59,243 bases of DNA from the NCBI GenBank assembly GCA_964345035.1, contig CAYFPO010000010.1:1-59243 (forward strand), written 5' to 3'. The notes below the pieces were generated by a model. That model saw nothing but the letters and a program-made list of their open reading frames with translations, was not told where the DNA came from and did not search any database. This stretch comes from CAYFPO01 sp964345035 (lineage in GTDB: Bacteria; Fidelibacterota; Marinisomatia; SCGC-AAA003-L08; GCA-002704045). This document shows positions 26,939 through 35,077 of this stretch, one piece after another. Each line of letters begins with the position of its first letter. Position 1 is the first letter of the stretch. The position numbers were made by a program, and so were the translations under genes.

Positions 26939-26956
26939 CACTCACCTCACCACATC
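26939..26956 (+). repeat. 18-bp direct repeat, left copy (att-like)
   Basis: cactcacctcaccacatc, identical to 35078-35095 in the same orientation. On the minus strand this copy reads GAT GTG GTG AGG TGA, the last four sense codons and the stop of the yibQ-like gene, detached from that gene. It lies 8 bp after the LysM gene stop. See the island entry. Confidence 0.6.
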
Positions 26957-27053
26957 TATTATTAGGATTAAATTCTTACTAAATTTTCTTTCCAATTTAA
27001 TACGTCTCTATTTGACGTTTATCATTTCTATATTTTTTACACAGAATTAAACT

Positions 27054-27084
27054 AAAAAGCAATAAATACCAAGTTTTGCTTTTT
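27054..27084 (+). terminator. Weak AT-rich hairpin, possible terminator
   Basis: AAAAAGCAA (27054-27062) pairs perfectly with TTGCTTTTT (27076-27084) across a 13-nt loop, and the 3' arm supplies a T tract. It could end transcription from the ATP synthase-LysM side, but the stem has only two G-C pairs and could be a chance palindrome in an AT-rich spacer. The rest of 26957-27188 shows no other gene or site. Confidence 0.25.
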
Positions 27085-27188
27085 AAAATAGTTTCAGTGT
27101 ATTAACTTTTCCTGACATTTTGAACCAGTTTCAGATGTTATAAGTGGAAACCATACTAACATAAACCAAAAAATTAAGGAGCTTTATC

Positions 27189-28451
27189 ATGAGCCAAAAA
27201 AATGTAACAATCATCTGTCCACGTTGCGATAATGAAATCAATGTCAATGATGTTCTTACTGAGCAGGTTAAACACCAACTTTCACAGGAATATCAGTCCA
27301 AATTTGAAACTGAGCAAAAAAAGGTAGAGCAATTAACCCAACAGCTTGCAGAAGAGAAAAAAGTTATTGAGAAAGAAAAATCACAATTGAAAATATCCAT
27401 CCAGTCCGGTGTTCGGGAACAGCTCAAAAATGAGAAAGAAAAAATGGAATCAGATTTAAAAAAGAGAATCAGTGAAGAAACACAAGAAGAACGTGAAATA
27501 ATGGAAAAAGAACTAAAGGAGAAAACACAACAAGTAAAAGAATTGTATAAGACCAGGGCAGAGATTGAAAAATTGAAGAGGGAACAGGATGAGTTACAAT
27601 CCAAGGCAGAAGCAGAAGCTCAGAAAAAACTTTCAGAAGCATTGGCGAAAGAAAGAGTAAAAATACAAAATTCAGAACAAGAAAAAAGTGATATTCGTAT
27701 TAAGGAAATTCAAATTAAGTTTGATGAGCAAAAACAACTCATTGAAGAAATGAAACGGAGACAAGAAGAAGGTTCTTCAAGATTAAAGGGAGAAGGACAG
27801 GAATTGATCATTGAAGAATGGCTTGAAAAAGAATTTCATACTGATAAAATTATTGAAATAAAAAAAGGAGCAAGGGGTGGTGATTGCATTCAAATTATAA
27901 ATACACCAACCCGTAAAGATTGCGGCTCAATCTATTATGAAAGTAAACGTACAAAATCCTTTCAACCGGCTTGGATTGATAAATTTAAAAAAGACATGCA
28001 GGAGAAAAACACAAATATTGGTGTGTTGGTAACAGAATCCATGCCTTCGGATATGAAACGATTTGGACAAAGGAAAGGAATCTGGATCTGCAATTTTCAG
28101 GAATTTAAGGGGTTAGTATTTGTATTACGGGAATCTATCATTCAAATCAGTAATGCAAAGGTTTCTCAGGAGAATAAGGGTGATAAAATGAATATGCTAT
28201 ACGATTTTCTCACAAGCAATGAATTTAAACTCCAGATAGAAGCGATTGTTGATGGTTTTTCCCAAATGCAAGAAGATCTTGAAAAAGAAAAACGTACTTT
28301 TCAGGGTGCTTGGAAAAGAAGAGAAAAACAAATCGATAAAGTCATTTTAAATACCAATTTTATGTATAATTCCATTAAAGGTATTGCTGGTAATGCCATT
28401 CAGCCGGTAGCTCAATTAGATCTTCCTGAGGGGGAGCCGATTGATGAATAG
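27189..28451 (+). CDS. DUF2130 coiled-coil protein, putative nuclease
   Basis: 420 residues, preceded by AAGGAG 9 nt before the ATG. The N-terminus has CPRC (residues 10-13), half of a possible zinc ribbon. A long Lys/Glu/Gln-rich coiled coil follows at about 25-205. A DUF2130 domain comes next, with GARGGDCIQI, then SIYYESKRTKSF and later GVLVTESMPSDM and GIWICNFQEF. The Asp...Glu-x-Lys spacing fits a PD-(D/E)XK nuclease fold; that reading is mine. RmuC-like proteins have a comparable coiled-coil plus nuclease plan. It overlaps the DUF2779 gene by 11 bp, so the two are translationally coupled and probably act together on DNA. Confidence 0.78.
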   Translation: MSQKNVTIICPRCDNEINVNDVLTEQVKHQLSQEYQSKFETEQKKVEQLTQQLAEEKKVIEKEKSQLKISIQSGVREQLKNEKEKMESDLKKRISEETQEEREIMEKELKEKTQQVKELYKTRAEIEKLKREQDELQSKAEAEAQKKLSEALAKERVKIQNSEQEKSDIRIKEIQIKFDEQKQLIEEMKRRQEEGSSRLKGEGQELIIEEWLEKEFHTDKIIEIKKGARGGDCIQIINTPTRKDCGSIYYESKRTKSFQPAWIDKFKKDMQEKNTNIGVLVTESMPSDMKRFGQRKGIWICNFQEFKGLVFVLRESIIQISNAKVSQENKGDKMNMLYDFLTSNEFKLQIEAIVDGFSQMQEDLEKEKRTFQGAWKRREKQIDKVILNTNFMYNSIKGIAGNAIQPVAQLDLPEGEPIDE

Positions 28452-30414
28452 TAAAAAGTATCTTTCAAAATCACGGTTTGTAACCGCTCTGGAATGTCCT
28501 ACAAAACTCAGATATTGCAGTGATAAAAATTATGCCAGCAATAAACAGGAAAATGAATTTCTACAAGCATTGGCTGAGGGTGGTTTTCAGGTAGGTGAGC
28601 TGGCAAAGCAGTATTATCCTGAAGGAATACCAATCGATGAACTGGATTATGAAACTGCTCTCAATAAAACCAATACATTATTAAAAAATGAGAATGTAAC
28701 CATATTTGAAGCAGCCATCCTTTATGATGACCGGTTTTTTATTCGTGTGGATATTTTAAAGAAGACGGGAAATAATATTGAACTCATTGAGGTTAAAGCA
28801 AAGTCCACAGATCCTGAAAATCCTGATTTTTATTATATAAAAAAGGGATTAGAAGGATTTATCCGACCAAAATGGCGGCCTTATTTATTCGATGTTGCAT
28901 TCCAAACCTGGGTGACAGAACTTGCTTTTCCGGATTGGAAAATTACACCCTATCTGATGATGGCAGATAAAACTAAAGCTGCAACTGTAACTGATCTCAA
29001 TCAATATTTTCGTATCCGTAGGAATAAAAAAGATAAAAAACGGAAGGAATGCTATGTTCATCCTGAAGACGTATTAATAGAGGTTGGTGAACCAATACTG
29101 GAAAAGATGAATATGACAGGTTTAGTAGATCAAATAATTGCTGGTGAGGCGGTTCCCCCTGTTGACAGAACAGCTGAAGATAATAAAGACTTTGAGGAAA
29201 GAATTTATGATTATGCTGAATATTACAGAAATCCGGATAACAGTTACTTCCAAAATATTGGAAAACATTGTAAAGACTGTGAATTTAAGAATGATAAAAA
29301 ACAGGATTTAAAAAGTGGATTTGAAGAATGTTGGAAGCGTGAAAAGGGTGACCAATTTGATATACATGAACCTCATATTTTTGATATCTGGTTCAAACCA
29401 AAAATCAAAGAAATGCTTGAAGATAATATTTTCAATCAGAAAGATGTAGATATTGAAAAGTATTTTATGAAAAAGAATAAATCTGGTGATTTGGAATACT
29501 CTGGCACTCGCAGTCAAAGGCAGGCATTACAAGTGGAAAAAATAAAAACCAATGATATAAGAGAAGATATTAACGAAAAATTGTTTGATGAAATAGCTGA
29601 TTGGTGTTTTCCCTATCATTTTATTGATTTTGAAACCAATATGATGGCGATACCATTTAATAAGGGTAGAAAACCCTATGAGCAAATTGCCTTTCAATTC
29701 TCCTGCCATACCTATTTTGAAGATGGAACTATCACTCATAACGAATGGATCAATACTGAACAAGGTAAGTTCCCAAATTTTGATTTTGTAAGAGCATTAA
29801 AATCACTCTTAGAAAAAGATGAAGGTTCTGTTTTCAGATATGCGGATCACGAAAATACTGTATTAAAACAAATCATGACACAAATGATGGAGGACGGGAG
29901 CATAGAATTAACTGAACTTATTGATTGGATACCTACAATTACAGTAATTGATAAAAAAGAGAAACCGCCAAAACGGGCAATGGTGGATATGTTAAAATTG
30001 GTGCAGAAGTATTATTATCAAAGGGATATGGGTGGATCAAATTCAATCAAGCAGGTTCTTCCAACTGTATTAACTCATAGTAAATTCTTGAAAGAAACGT
30101 ATAGTAAACCATTGACTTACGGAACAAATTTAAGGGGTGAAATATTTTGGCAGATAGCTGATGGAAAAAATATTGACCCCTACAAGCAATTACCTCCCAT
30201 ATTTGAGAATATCAATATGAAGGATGATAATTATATTGATGAGAAAGGAAATATTAGAGATGGCGGTGCAGCTATGATGGCATATTCATATCTTCAATTT
30301 GCTGATCTGGATGAAAAACGACGTAATGCCATTACAGATGGGTTATTAAAATACTGTGAACTGGATACATTGGCTATGGTGATGATTTATGAACACTGGA
30401 AAAGTCTGGAATAG
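28441..30414 (+). CDS. DUF2779 protein: PD-(D/E)XK nuclease, four-Cys cluster and DEDD exonuclease
   Basis: 657 residues. The N-terminal half resembles Cas4/RecB-type nucleases: C19 in ALECPTKLRYC, a PD-(D/E)XK core with D104 (RVDIL) and E117-V-K119 (IEVKAKS), then C277-KD-C280 and C297. This one-plus-three Cys pattern binds a [4Fe-4S] cluster in Cas4 and AddB. The C-terminal half is DUF2779, with D396-F-E398 (FIDFET), a middle acidic motif near YADHEN and a final CELDT, the motif order of DEDD 3'-5' exonucleases. Two nuclease sites and an Fe-S cluster on one chain point to end-processing of DNA. The biological role is unknown. Confidence 0.8.
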   Translation: MMNSKKYLSKSRFVTALECPTKLRYCSDKNYASNKQENEFLQALAEGGFQVGELAKQYYPEGIPIDELDYETALNKTNTLLKNENVTIFEAAILYDDRFFIRVDILKKTGNNIELIEVKAKSTDPENPDFYYIKKGLEGFIRPKWRPYLFDVAFQTWVTELAFPDWKITPYLMMADKTKAATVTDLNQYFRIRRNKKDKKRKECYVHPEDVLIEVGEPILEKMNMTGLVDQIIAGEAVPPVDRTAEDNKDFEERIYDYAEYYRNPDNSYFQNIGKHCKDCEFKNDKKQDLKSGFEECWKREKGDQFDIHEPHIFDIWFKPKIKEMLEDNIFNQKDVDIEKYFMKKNKSGDLEYSGTRSQRQALQVEKIKTNDIREDINEKLFDEIADWCFPYHFIDFETNMMAIPFNKGRKPYEQIAFQFSCHTYFEDGTITHNEWINTEQGKFPNFDFVRALKSLLEKDEGSVFRYADHENTVLKQIMTQMMEDGSIELTELIDWIPTITVIDKKEKPPKRAMVDMLKLVQKYYYQRDMGGSNSIKQVLPTVLTHSKFLKETYSKPLTYGTNLRGEIFWQIADGKNIDPYKQLPPIFENINMKDDNYIDEKGNIRDGGAAMMAYSYLQFADLDEKRRNAITDGLLKYCELDTLAMVMIYEHWKSLE

Positions 30415-30422
30415 AAAATCCA

Positions 30423-30704
30423 ATGAAGAATTTAACAATTATATTGATGTTTATTTCACTGGGATTCAGTGAAAACCTGGATATACAATGGGAAACTATA
30501 GATGTAATCATCCCCCAGGACACTACTTTTACAGAAGCAGATACAACTTATGATGGTACCAATTGGGATGATGATTACGATACCGGGAATGCATTTTTCA
30601 GGGAATTATACCAATATGGGACATATCATGCAAAACAACAGATTACACACTGGTATATCCACACAGAAGCAGAAATAATTCGTAATTTAAAAAAAAAGGA
30701 ATAA
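30423..30704 (+). CDS. Small exported protein of unknown function
   Basis: 93 residues, ATG 8 bp after the DUF2779 stop. I do not recognise it. It has a plausible short signal peptide (NLTIILMFISLGFS), then an acidic, Thr/Asp/Tyr-rich segment (TTFTEADTTYDGTNWDDD), then an amphipathic part (FFRELYQYGTYHAKQQITHWYIH) and a Lys-rich end. No Cys, no membrane helix after the signal. Spacing suggests the same transcript as the two nuclease-like genes, but an exported protein would not obviously work with them. Confidence 0.55.
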   Translation: MKNLTIILMFISLGFSENLDIQWETIDVIIPQDTTFTEADTTYDGTNWDDDYDTGNAFFRELYQYGTYHAKQQITHWYIHTEAEIIRNLKKKE

Positions 30705-30707
30705 ACC

Positions 30708-30959
30708 ATGGCAAAAATAAAATTTAACATTCAAGGTGATGTAATCAGTTTTAAAAAAGGCAGAGGTAGTTTTACACTGGAAAGAGAAACCTCTGAATTT
30801 GATTTAAAGAGGTACTTTGCCCTTGCAGGACTCTCGAATATTGTCACCAGTTATAATAAAACTGCCGACGGTTGGGAATATTTCAATAAAGAAGGTAAGC
30901 GGGCATGGTGTACCCATGCAGATTTAATTGATAAATTGAAAGAGTTAGAAAATAAATAG
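30708..30959 (+). CDS. Small cytoplasmic protein of unknown function
   Basis: 83 residues, ATG 3 bp after the previous stop. No family recognised. It appears to be a small alpha/beta protein without signal peptide: an N-terminal beta segment (KIKFNIQGDVISFKKG), a central FDLKRYFALAGLSNIV helix, DGWEYFNKEGKRAW and a C-terminal charged helix (DLIDKLKELE). One Cys and several aromatic residues are present. The close spacing to both neighbours and the good initiation context support a real gene. Confidence 0.55.
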   Translation: MAKIKFNIQGDVISFKKGRGSFTLERETSEFDLKRYFALAGLSNIVTSYNKTADGWEYFNKEGKRAWCTHADLIDKLKELENK

Positions 30960-30960
30960 G

Positions 30961-31021
30961 ACACTGATAAACACTGATCAAAGTGATTTAACATTATCTA
31001 TTAAATCTGTGAAAATCTGTG
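30961..31021. repeat. Period-10 short repeats forming an imperfect inverted repeat
   Basis: ACACTGATAA and ACACTGATCA stand in tandem (30961-30980). About 20 nt later AAATCTGTG occurs twice with the same 10-nt period (31003-31011, 31013-31021). The two halves are near complements: CACTGAT pairs with ATCTGTG at six of seven positions, in both copies. The whole fills the gap between two genes and could fold as an RNA hairpin or be a REP-like dispersed repeat. No protein is encoded. Confidence 0.5.
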
Positions 31022-31032
31022 TCTAATAAAAT

Positions 31033-31479
31033 ATGAAAAAAATAATTTATGTTGATATGGATGGTGTGCTGGTTGATTTTCAATCCGGGATTGATGCGTA
31101 CGATGATAAAACACAAAAAGAATATAAAAAACGAGAGGATGAAATCCCCGGTATTTTTGTAAAAATGAAACCCATTGACGGTGCCATTGATGCATTTATA
31201 AAACTTTCTAAAGTGTATGATACTTATATTCTCACCACCTCACCGTGGGATAATCCTACTGCCTTACAAGACAAACTGAATTGGGTAAAAAAGCACTTAG
31301 GCACCCACGCAGAAAAACGGTTAATATTCAGCCACCATAAGAATTTACTGAAGGGGGATTATATTATTGATGACAGAACCGCAAGGGGAGTGGATAAATT
31401 TGACGGTGAACATATCCATTTTGGTAGTACAAAATTTAATTCCTGGTTTAATGTTCTTGAATATCTGCTGCCGAAATAG
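31033..31479 (+). CDS. 5'(3')-deoxyribonucleotidase-like HAD phosphatase
   Basis: 148 residues. HAD motif I is DMDGVLVDF (residues 8-16, nucleophile Asp8). Motif II is the TTSPWDNP region, motif III the Lys in the HKNLLKGD segment, and motif IV is IIDDRT. The order and short cap match the NT5C (cytosolic 5'-nucleotidase, deoxy, type C) family, which dephosphorylates nucleoside monophosphates. Such enzymes occur on phages and mobile elements as well as chromosomes. Two tandem TAG codons end it, and the reading frame of the decayed fragment below continues past them. Confidence 0.82.
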   Translation: MKKIIYVDMDGVLVDFQSGIDAYDDKTQKEYKKREDEIPGIFVKMKPIDGAIDAFIKLSKVYDTYILTTSPWDNPTALQDKLNWVKKHLGTHAEKRLIFSHHKNLLKGDYIIDDRTARGVDKFDGEHIHFGSTKFNSWFNVLEYLLPK

Positions 31480-31482
31480 TAG

Positions 31483-31701
31483 TCCAATTCAGATATTGAA
31501 AAAATCACAAAACATTTAGTAAAAAAGGAAAAACTAACTCAACAGGAAGCTGAAAAAAGAGCAAGAAATATTATGGAAAAATATAAGGAAACCCATAAAG
31601 AAAGGGATGCGATACGAGAAAAAAAGAACAAAGAAGCATGGGAAAGAGCATTAGATTTGGAGTATATGAACTTGTATTTAGATTTATTACAAGATGAGTA
31701 A
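31483..31701 (+). pseudogene. Fragment of a Lys/Glu-rich helical small protein
   Basis: An open frame of 72 codons with helical, charged composition (EKITKHLVKKEKLTQQEAE ... ERALDLEYMNLYLDLLQDE) follows the tandem TAG in the same frame. It has no ATG, GTG or TTG at a suitable place; the first in-frame ATG (31573) would drop the N-terminal third and leave 42 residues. Either initiation is at an unusual codon (ATT at 31498) or the gene has lost its start. No family recognised. Confidence 0.35.
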
Positions 31702-31831
31702 GGTTAAACCTGAATTAGTAAAATAATTAAATATCAAACGTGAATTAGGATGGATTTATTTTCTTGATAAAGAGGGTGATGTCAGCAAGGGTAGAATTGG
31801 CGGTATAAAACAGGTTGATCCGATTCAATAA
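31694..31831 (+). pseudogene. Small protein gene interrupted by an in-frame TAA
   Basis: From the ATG at 31694, which overlaps the preceding stop as GATGAGTAA, the frame reads SKVKPELVK, then TAA at 31724-31726, then LNIKRELGWIYFLDKEGDV and on to a stop at 31829. The two halves read as one protein, with a Lys codon (AAA) probably changed to TAA. A further piece in another frame (SIKDQDYYKFIEEKQ...WMKIL, 31822-31911) may be its C-terminal continuation after a frameshift. The remainder of the stretch up to 31957 shows nothing recognisable. Confidence 0.45.
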
Positions 31832-31957
31832 AAGACCAGGATTATTATAAATTTATTGAAGAAAAACAAGCTTGGGTGGATGAATTGTTTGGTTGGATGA
31901 AAATACTCTAATTTGAATCTATGTGAAATTAATAATAAATTAAAATAGAAGGACAAT

Positions 31958-33871
31958 TTAGCACTTAAATCCTATACACCCTTTAGATCGGTCAAACATA
32001 CTTGCAGCTTCAATTTCACAGTATTTAATTAAATCTGCTTGAGTAAGTTTTTTCAGTTTCCCTGTCCGCCCAGCAGCTGCCGTAGCTGCATTTTTCACCA
32101 CAATACTGATCTGCCCGCCTGTAAATGAATACTGCTTTGCTAACTCCTTCACATCAATCTCATCTGCACCGGGGATGGTCTCCGGCAGATGGAGTTTCCA
32201 AAGTTCTACCCGTTCAGAATATTCCGGTAGAGGAAATTCCAGTTTTAAGTTAAACCTTCTGCTGAATGCCGGATCCAGATTATCCCTCAGATTGGTGGTT
32301 GCAATCATCACTCCCCTCAAATGTTCAAACGCTTCCAGAAATAAATTCTGCAGAGTATTATACATGACATCCACCGAACTGCCGGTTTTGGATAAACGCT
32401 TAGTTAAAAACTGATCCGCCTCATTGAGAAGTAATACCGGTGGATTTTCCGTTCTTCGGACAATCCGTTCAAAAATGGTAAATAGTCTGCGGACATTTTT
32501 CTCACTTTCACCCACCCACATAGACTGCAGCCGGGACATATCTGTCACCAGTAATTTCTTCCCTAGTGATTGGGCAATGGCAGCAGAGGCGAAGGTTTTA
32601 CCGGTTCCCGGGAGTCCATGAAGAAGCATCAGCAATCCAGGTTCATTCTTCTTTTTCGTGTTCCCTACAACAGTTGTGCCCCCTTCAAACAATTGCCACT
32701 GTGCAATAGTTCTGTCCACATTTTTCTCATAACGTTTCAAAGATGTTAATATGGTTTTTTTTATTTTTTCCGGCAGGATCAAATCGTTGATGGTATGTGT
32801 GGGTTCCAGTAAGGTAAAAATTTCATTCCCCTTTAATATCTGATTGAGACGCTCATCATCCGTAACCGGAGATTTCATGATAATCTGTCTGGTGATATCC
32901 TGAGAAATCCGCATTTCTCCGCCATTACTTCTGAAAAACACATTTTCAGATAATTCAATTAGTCCCTGCCGAACCAGTTTAGAATCACCGGCAATATATT
33001 TTTTATTCAGATATAATTCGTGATGATCCCGGCTGATGAGTTTTAGCACTTCATCCGTATCTACGTGGTTGCCTTCCATATCCTCTTTCACCAGATATAC
33101 CAAAATAACCGATTCATTATGATCCAGATTATATTCATCTACAATATCCAAAAGTGGAAAGAATTCTGTGGTTTTGTCAAGGCGTGACTCAATACGGTTT
33201 TTCCACTCCATTGCCTTCATCAGATCGTTGGATGGTCCCTCATCCAGTTCACTTCCGTATTTTCGATCACTGAAATCGTAAATACTAAATTCCCAGAGCT
33301 GATTCACATAAGCAAACCAGTCGGAGAGAAAATCCTTATTATCGGTATAGGGTTTAGCAGTTTTTACCGCTATATCCTCCTCTTCATTTAATAACAGACG
33401 AATAAATGAACGGTGGACATGCACATCATTCTCTAACAGTGAATACTGGTGATATTGGACTTGTGTGTTTGTGCTTCCGAACAACCGCTCTTTATCGTTT
33501 TGTATTTGGACCAATTTCTTTTTACAAGTATAAAATATATTTTTCTTCAACAGTCCGGTAATGATCGGAAGTTTTTCAATGCATACGGAATAGTCAGGAA
33601 AAACTTTTTCCAGCAATTCAATGGGATCAATAAACTGGGTTCGTTTATCAATTAAATTGAACCAGGCACAGCCGATTATTTTGATTTCTTCCGGGATAAA
33701 TGAAAAGGATTGAAATTCCTCGGTATTTATCAGGTCATTTACATATTGATCAATTTGCTTTTGTGTAAATTCAGGAATTTGATCTTTGTTTTCATCAAAA
33801 TCATCTGTTGTTTTTGAATTATAATACTCCCCTATTTTGAGGAATGTTTTGTGGTGTTGTGTTGTTTTCAT
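31958..33871 (-). CDS. AAA+ ATPase with long N-terminal domain
   Basis: 637 residues. Residues 1-360 are a helical and winged-helix-like region without recognised family; a segment at about 270-335 with LVRQGLIELSENVFFRSN looks like a winged helix. Residues 365-630 are a classical AAA+ module: Walker A GLPGTGKT (419-426), sensor-like ATTN, Walker B VLLLNEAD (479-486) and arginine fingers in DPAFSRRF (R538/R539). The Walker B carries Asn where Asp is usual, although the catalytic Glu484 is kept. A role as a remodelling ATPase is likely. Its WYL regulator lies 76 bp upstream on the same strand. Confidence 0.8.
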   Translation of the reverse strand: MKTTQHHKTFLKIGEYYNSKTTDDFDENKDQIPEFTQKQIDQYVNDLINTEEFQSFSFIPEEIKIIGCAWFNLIDKRTQFIDPIELLEKVFPDYSVCIEKLPIITGLLKKNIFYTCKKKLVQIQNDKERLFGSTNTQVQYHQYSLLENDVHVHRSFIRLLLNEEEDIAVKTAKPYTDNKDFLSDWFAYVNQLWEFSIYDFSDRKYGSELDEGPSNDLMKAMEWKNRIESRLDKTTEFFPLLDIVDEYNLDHNESVILVYLVKEDMEGNHVDTDEVLKLISRDHHELYLNKKYIAGDSKLVRQGLIELSENVFFRSNGGEMRISQDITRQIIMKSPVTDDERLNQILKGNEIFTLLEPTHTINDLILPEKIKKTILTSLKRYEKNVDRTIAQWQLFEGGTTVVGNTKKKNEPGLLMLLHGLPGTGKTFASAAIAQSLGKKLLVTDMSRLQSMWVGESEKNVRRLFTIFERIVRRTENPPVLLLNEADQFLTKRLSKTGSSVDVMYNTLQNLFLEAFEHLRGVMIATTNLRDNLDPAFSRRFNLKLEFPLPEYSERVELWKLHLPETIPGADEIDVKELAKQYSFTGGQISIVVKNAATAAAGRTGKLKKLTQADLIKYCEIEAASMFDRSKGCIGFKC

Positions 33872-33947
33872 ATTCTGACTCCAAATTTGACACCTAAACT
33901 TAAGAAGCCAACAAGTCAGATTATGACGTTATGAATTCTGATTACAA

Positions 33948-34934
33948 TTAATACTTATTAACCGTTTTGTTTAAATTACCTTTTATTTCTTCGACCAACC
34001 CCTTTGGTTTCATCACTTTCACAAAATGATGCCAACCCATTATCCAGGATATCAGTTCCGGCGTGATGGCAGCTTCCATTTCTAAAGTCAGATTTCCTCT
34101 TTTATCCCGAGTAAATTTCTGTGTTGGATGCCAATGTTTATGCTCAATATAGTGCCGGATGGATTTATTAAATTTAAGTTTTAGCTTTTCCGGTTCACCT
34201 GAAAATAAACCAAAACGATTCCTGATAAATTCTTTTTCATCAAAGGGATGGTCATCTTCAAATTGCTCATCAAACAGTTTTAATTTGAGAATGCGGTGTA
34301 CCGCCAAAGTCCAGAATTCATTTTTGTTACGGACATAGAATATCACATACAAACCGCCCTGATATGTTAACAATTTCTCAGGCTCAATATAAAATGTATT
34401 ACCTTTTTTTGATTTGGGAGAATCATAAGTTACCAGGCATTTTTGTTTATTGGTGATGGCTTTAATCATTTCACTGATTATATCGTTTTTTCCTGAGTAA
34501 TCATATTGCCCCATAAAATAATTGGTGAGGATATTGGATAATTCACCTTCAGTGGATTTAATAAATAAATCAGCAGGCAGGATCTGTTCAATCTTCTTAC
34601 TAAGTTTTTCCACATCCTCCTGTATGGAGGTGTTCTTAAAAATGGCTAAATTGGATTTCAGCATTTCCAGAGCGAGATATTCATTCATTTCCAGAGGGAT
34701 GGGAATAAACTGTTTGAAATGATCCATCAGATACCACGCATTTTCATTGGCTGTGAGTTTTTCATTAACCAGTGGAACTCCACAATCGGACAACGCCAGC
34801 AAATCCCTTTGCAGAGTACGCCGGGTAATATTATAATCAAAATAATCCAACAGGTCAGTTGTGGTTACACTGACTCGTGTACTTAACAACTGTAAAATCC
34901 GAATAAGACGACTGATTTGACTGAAATTATCCAT
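33948..34934 (-). CDS. WYL-domain transcriptional regulator
   Basis: 328 residues. An N-terminal winged helix-turn-helix (residues 8-60: LIRILQLLSTRVSVTTTDL, ITRRTLQRDLLALSDCG) is followed by a WYL domain at about 150-235 (IEPEKLLTYQGGLYVIFYVR, TLAVHRILKLKLF) and a WCX-type C-terminal extension. In characterised proteins the WYL domain binds ligands such as nucleic acids and controls DNA binding. WYL regulators are enriched beside defence genes. It probably controls the AAA+ ATPase gene just downstream and perhaps itself. Confidence 0.88.
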   Translation of the reverse strand: MDNFSQISRLIRILQLLSTRVSVTTTDLLDYFDYNITRRTLQRDLLALSDCGVPLVNEKLTANENAWYLMDHFKQFIPIPLEMNEYLALEMLKSNLAIFKNTSIQEDVEKLSKKIEQILPADLFIKSTEGELSNILTNYFMGQYDYSGKNDIISEMIKAITNKQKCLVTYDSPKSKKGNTFYIEPEKLLTYQGGLYVIFYVRNKNEFWTLAVHRILKLKLFDEQFEDDHPFDEKEFIRNRFGLFSGEPEKLKLKFNKSIRHYIEHKHWHPTQKFTRDKRGNLTLEMEAAITPELISWIMGWHHFVKVMKPKGLVEEIKGNLNKTVNKY

Positions 34935-35077
34935 CTGGTTTTATCCTTAATTGGTTCAAATATTTATGGGTAATTTTAATAATTAAAGAGACATATCAAG
35001 ACGGTTTTAATTTGAATATCCGGATTCCTGCGAGATTTTTTTTCAATACTTAAACCTGAATAATCAGAATTAATTTG

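Noticed and set aside
27189..34934. CRISPR-Cas, restriction-modification or known CBASS/BREX/retron genes in the island
   Set aside because: No repeat-spacer array, methyltransferase, cyclase, reverse transcriptase or other hallmark gene was seen. The Cas4-like features belong to the DUF2779 protein, not to a cas locus.
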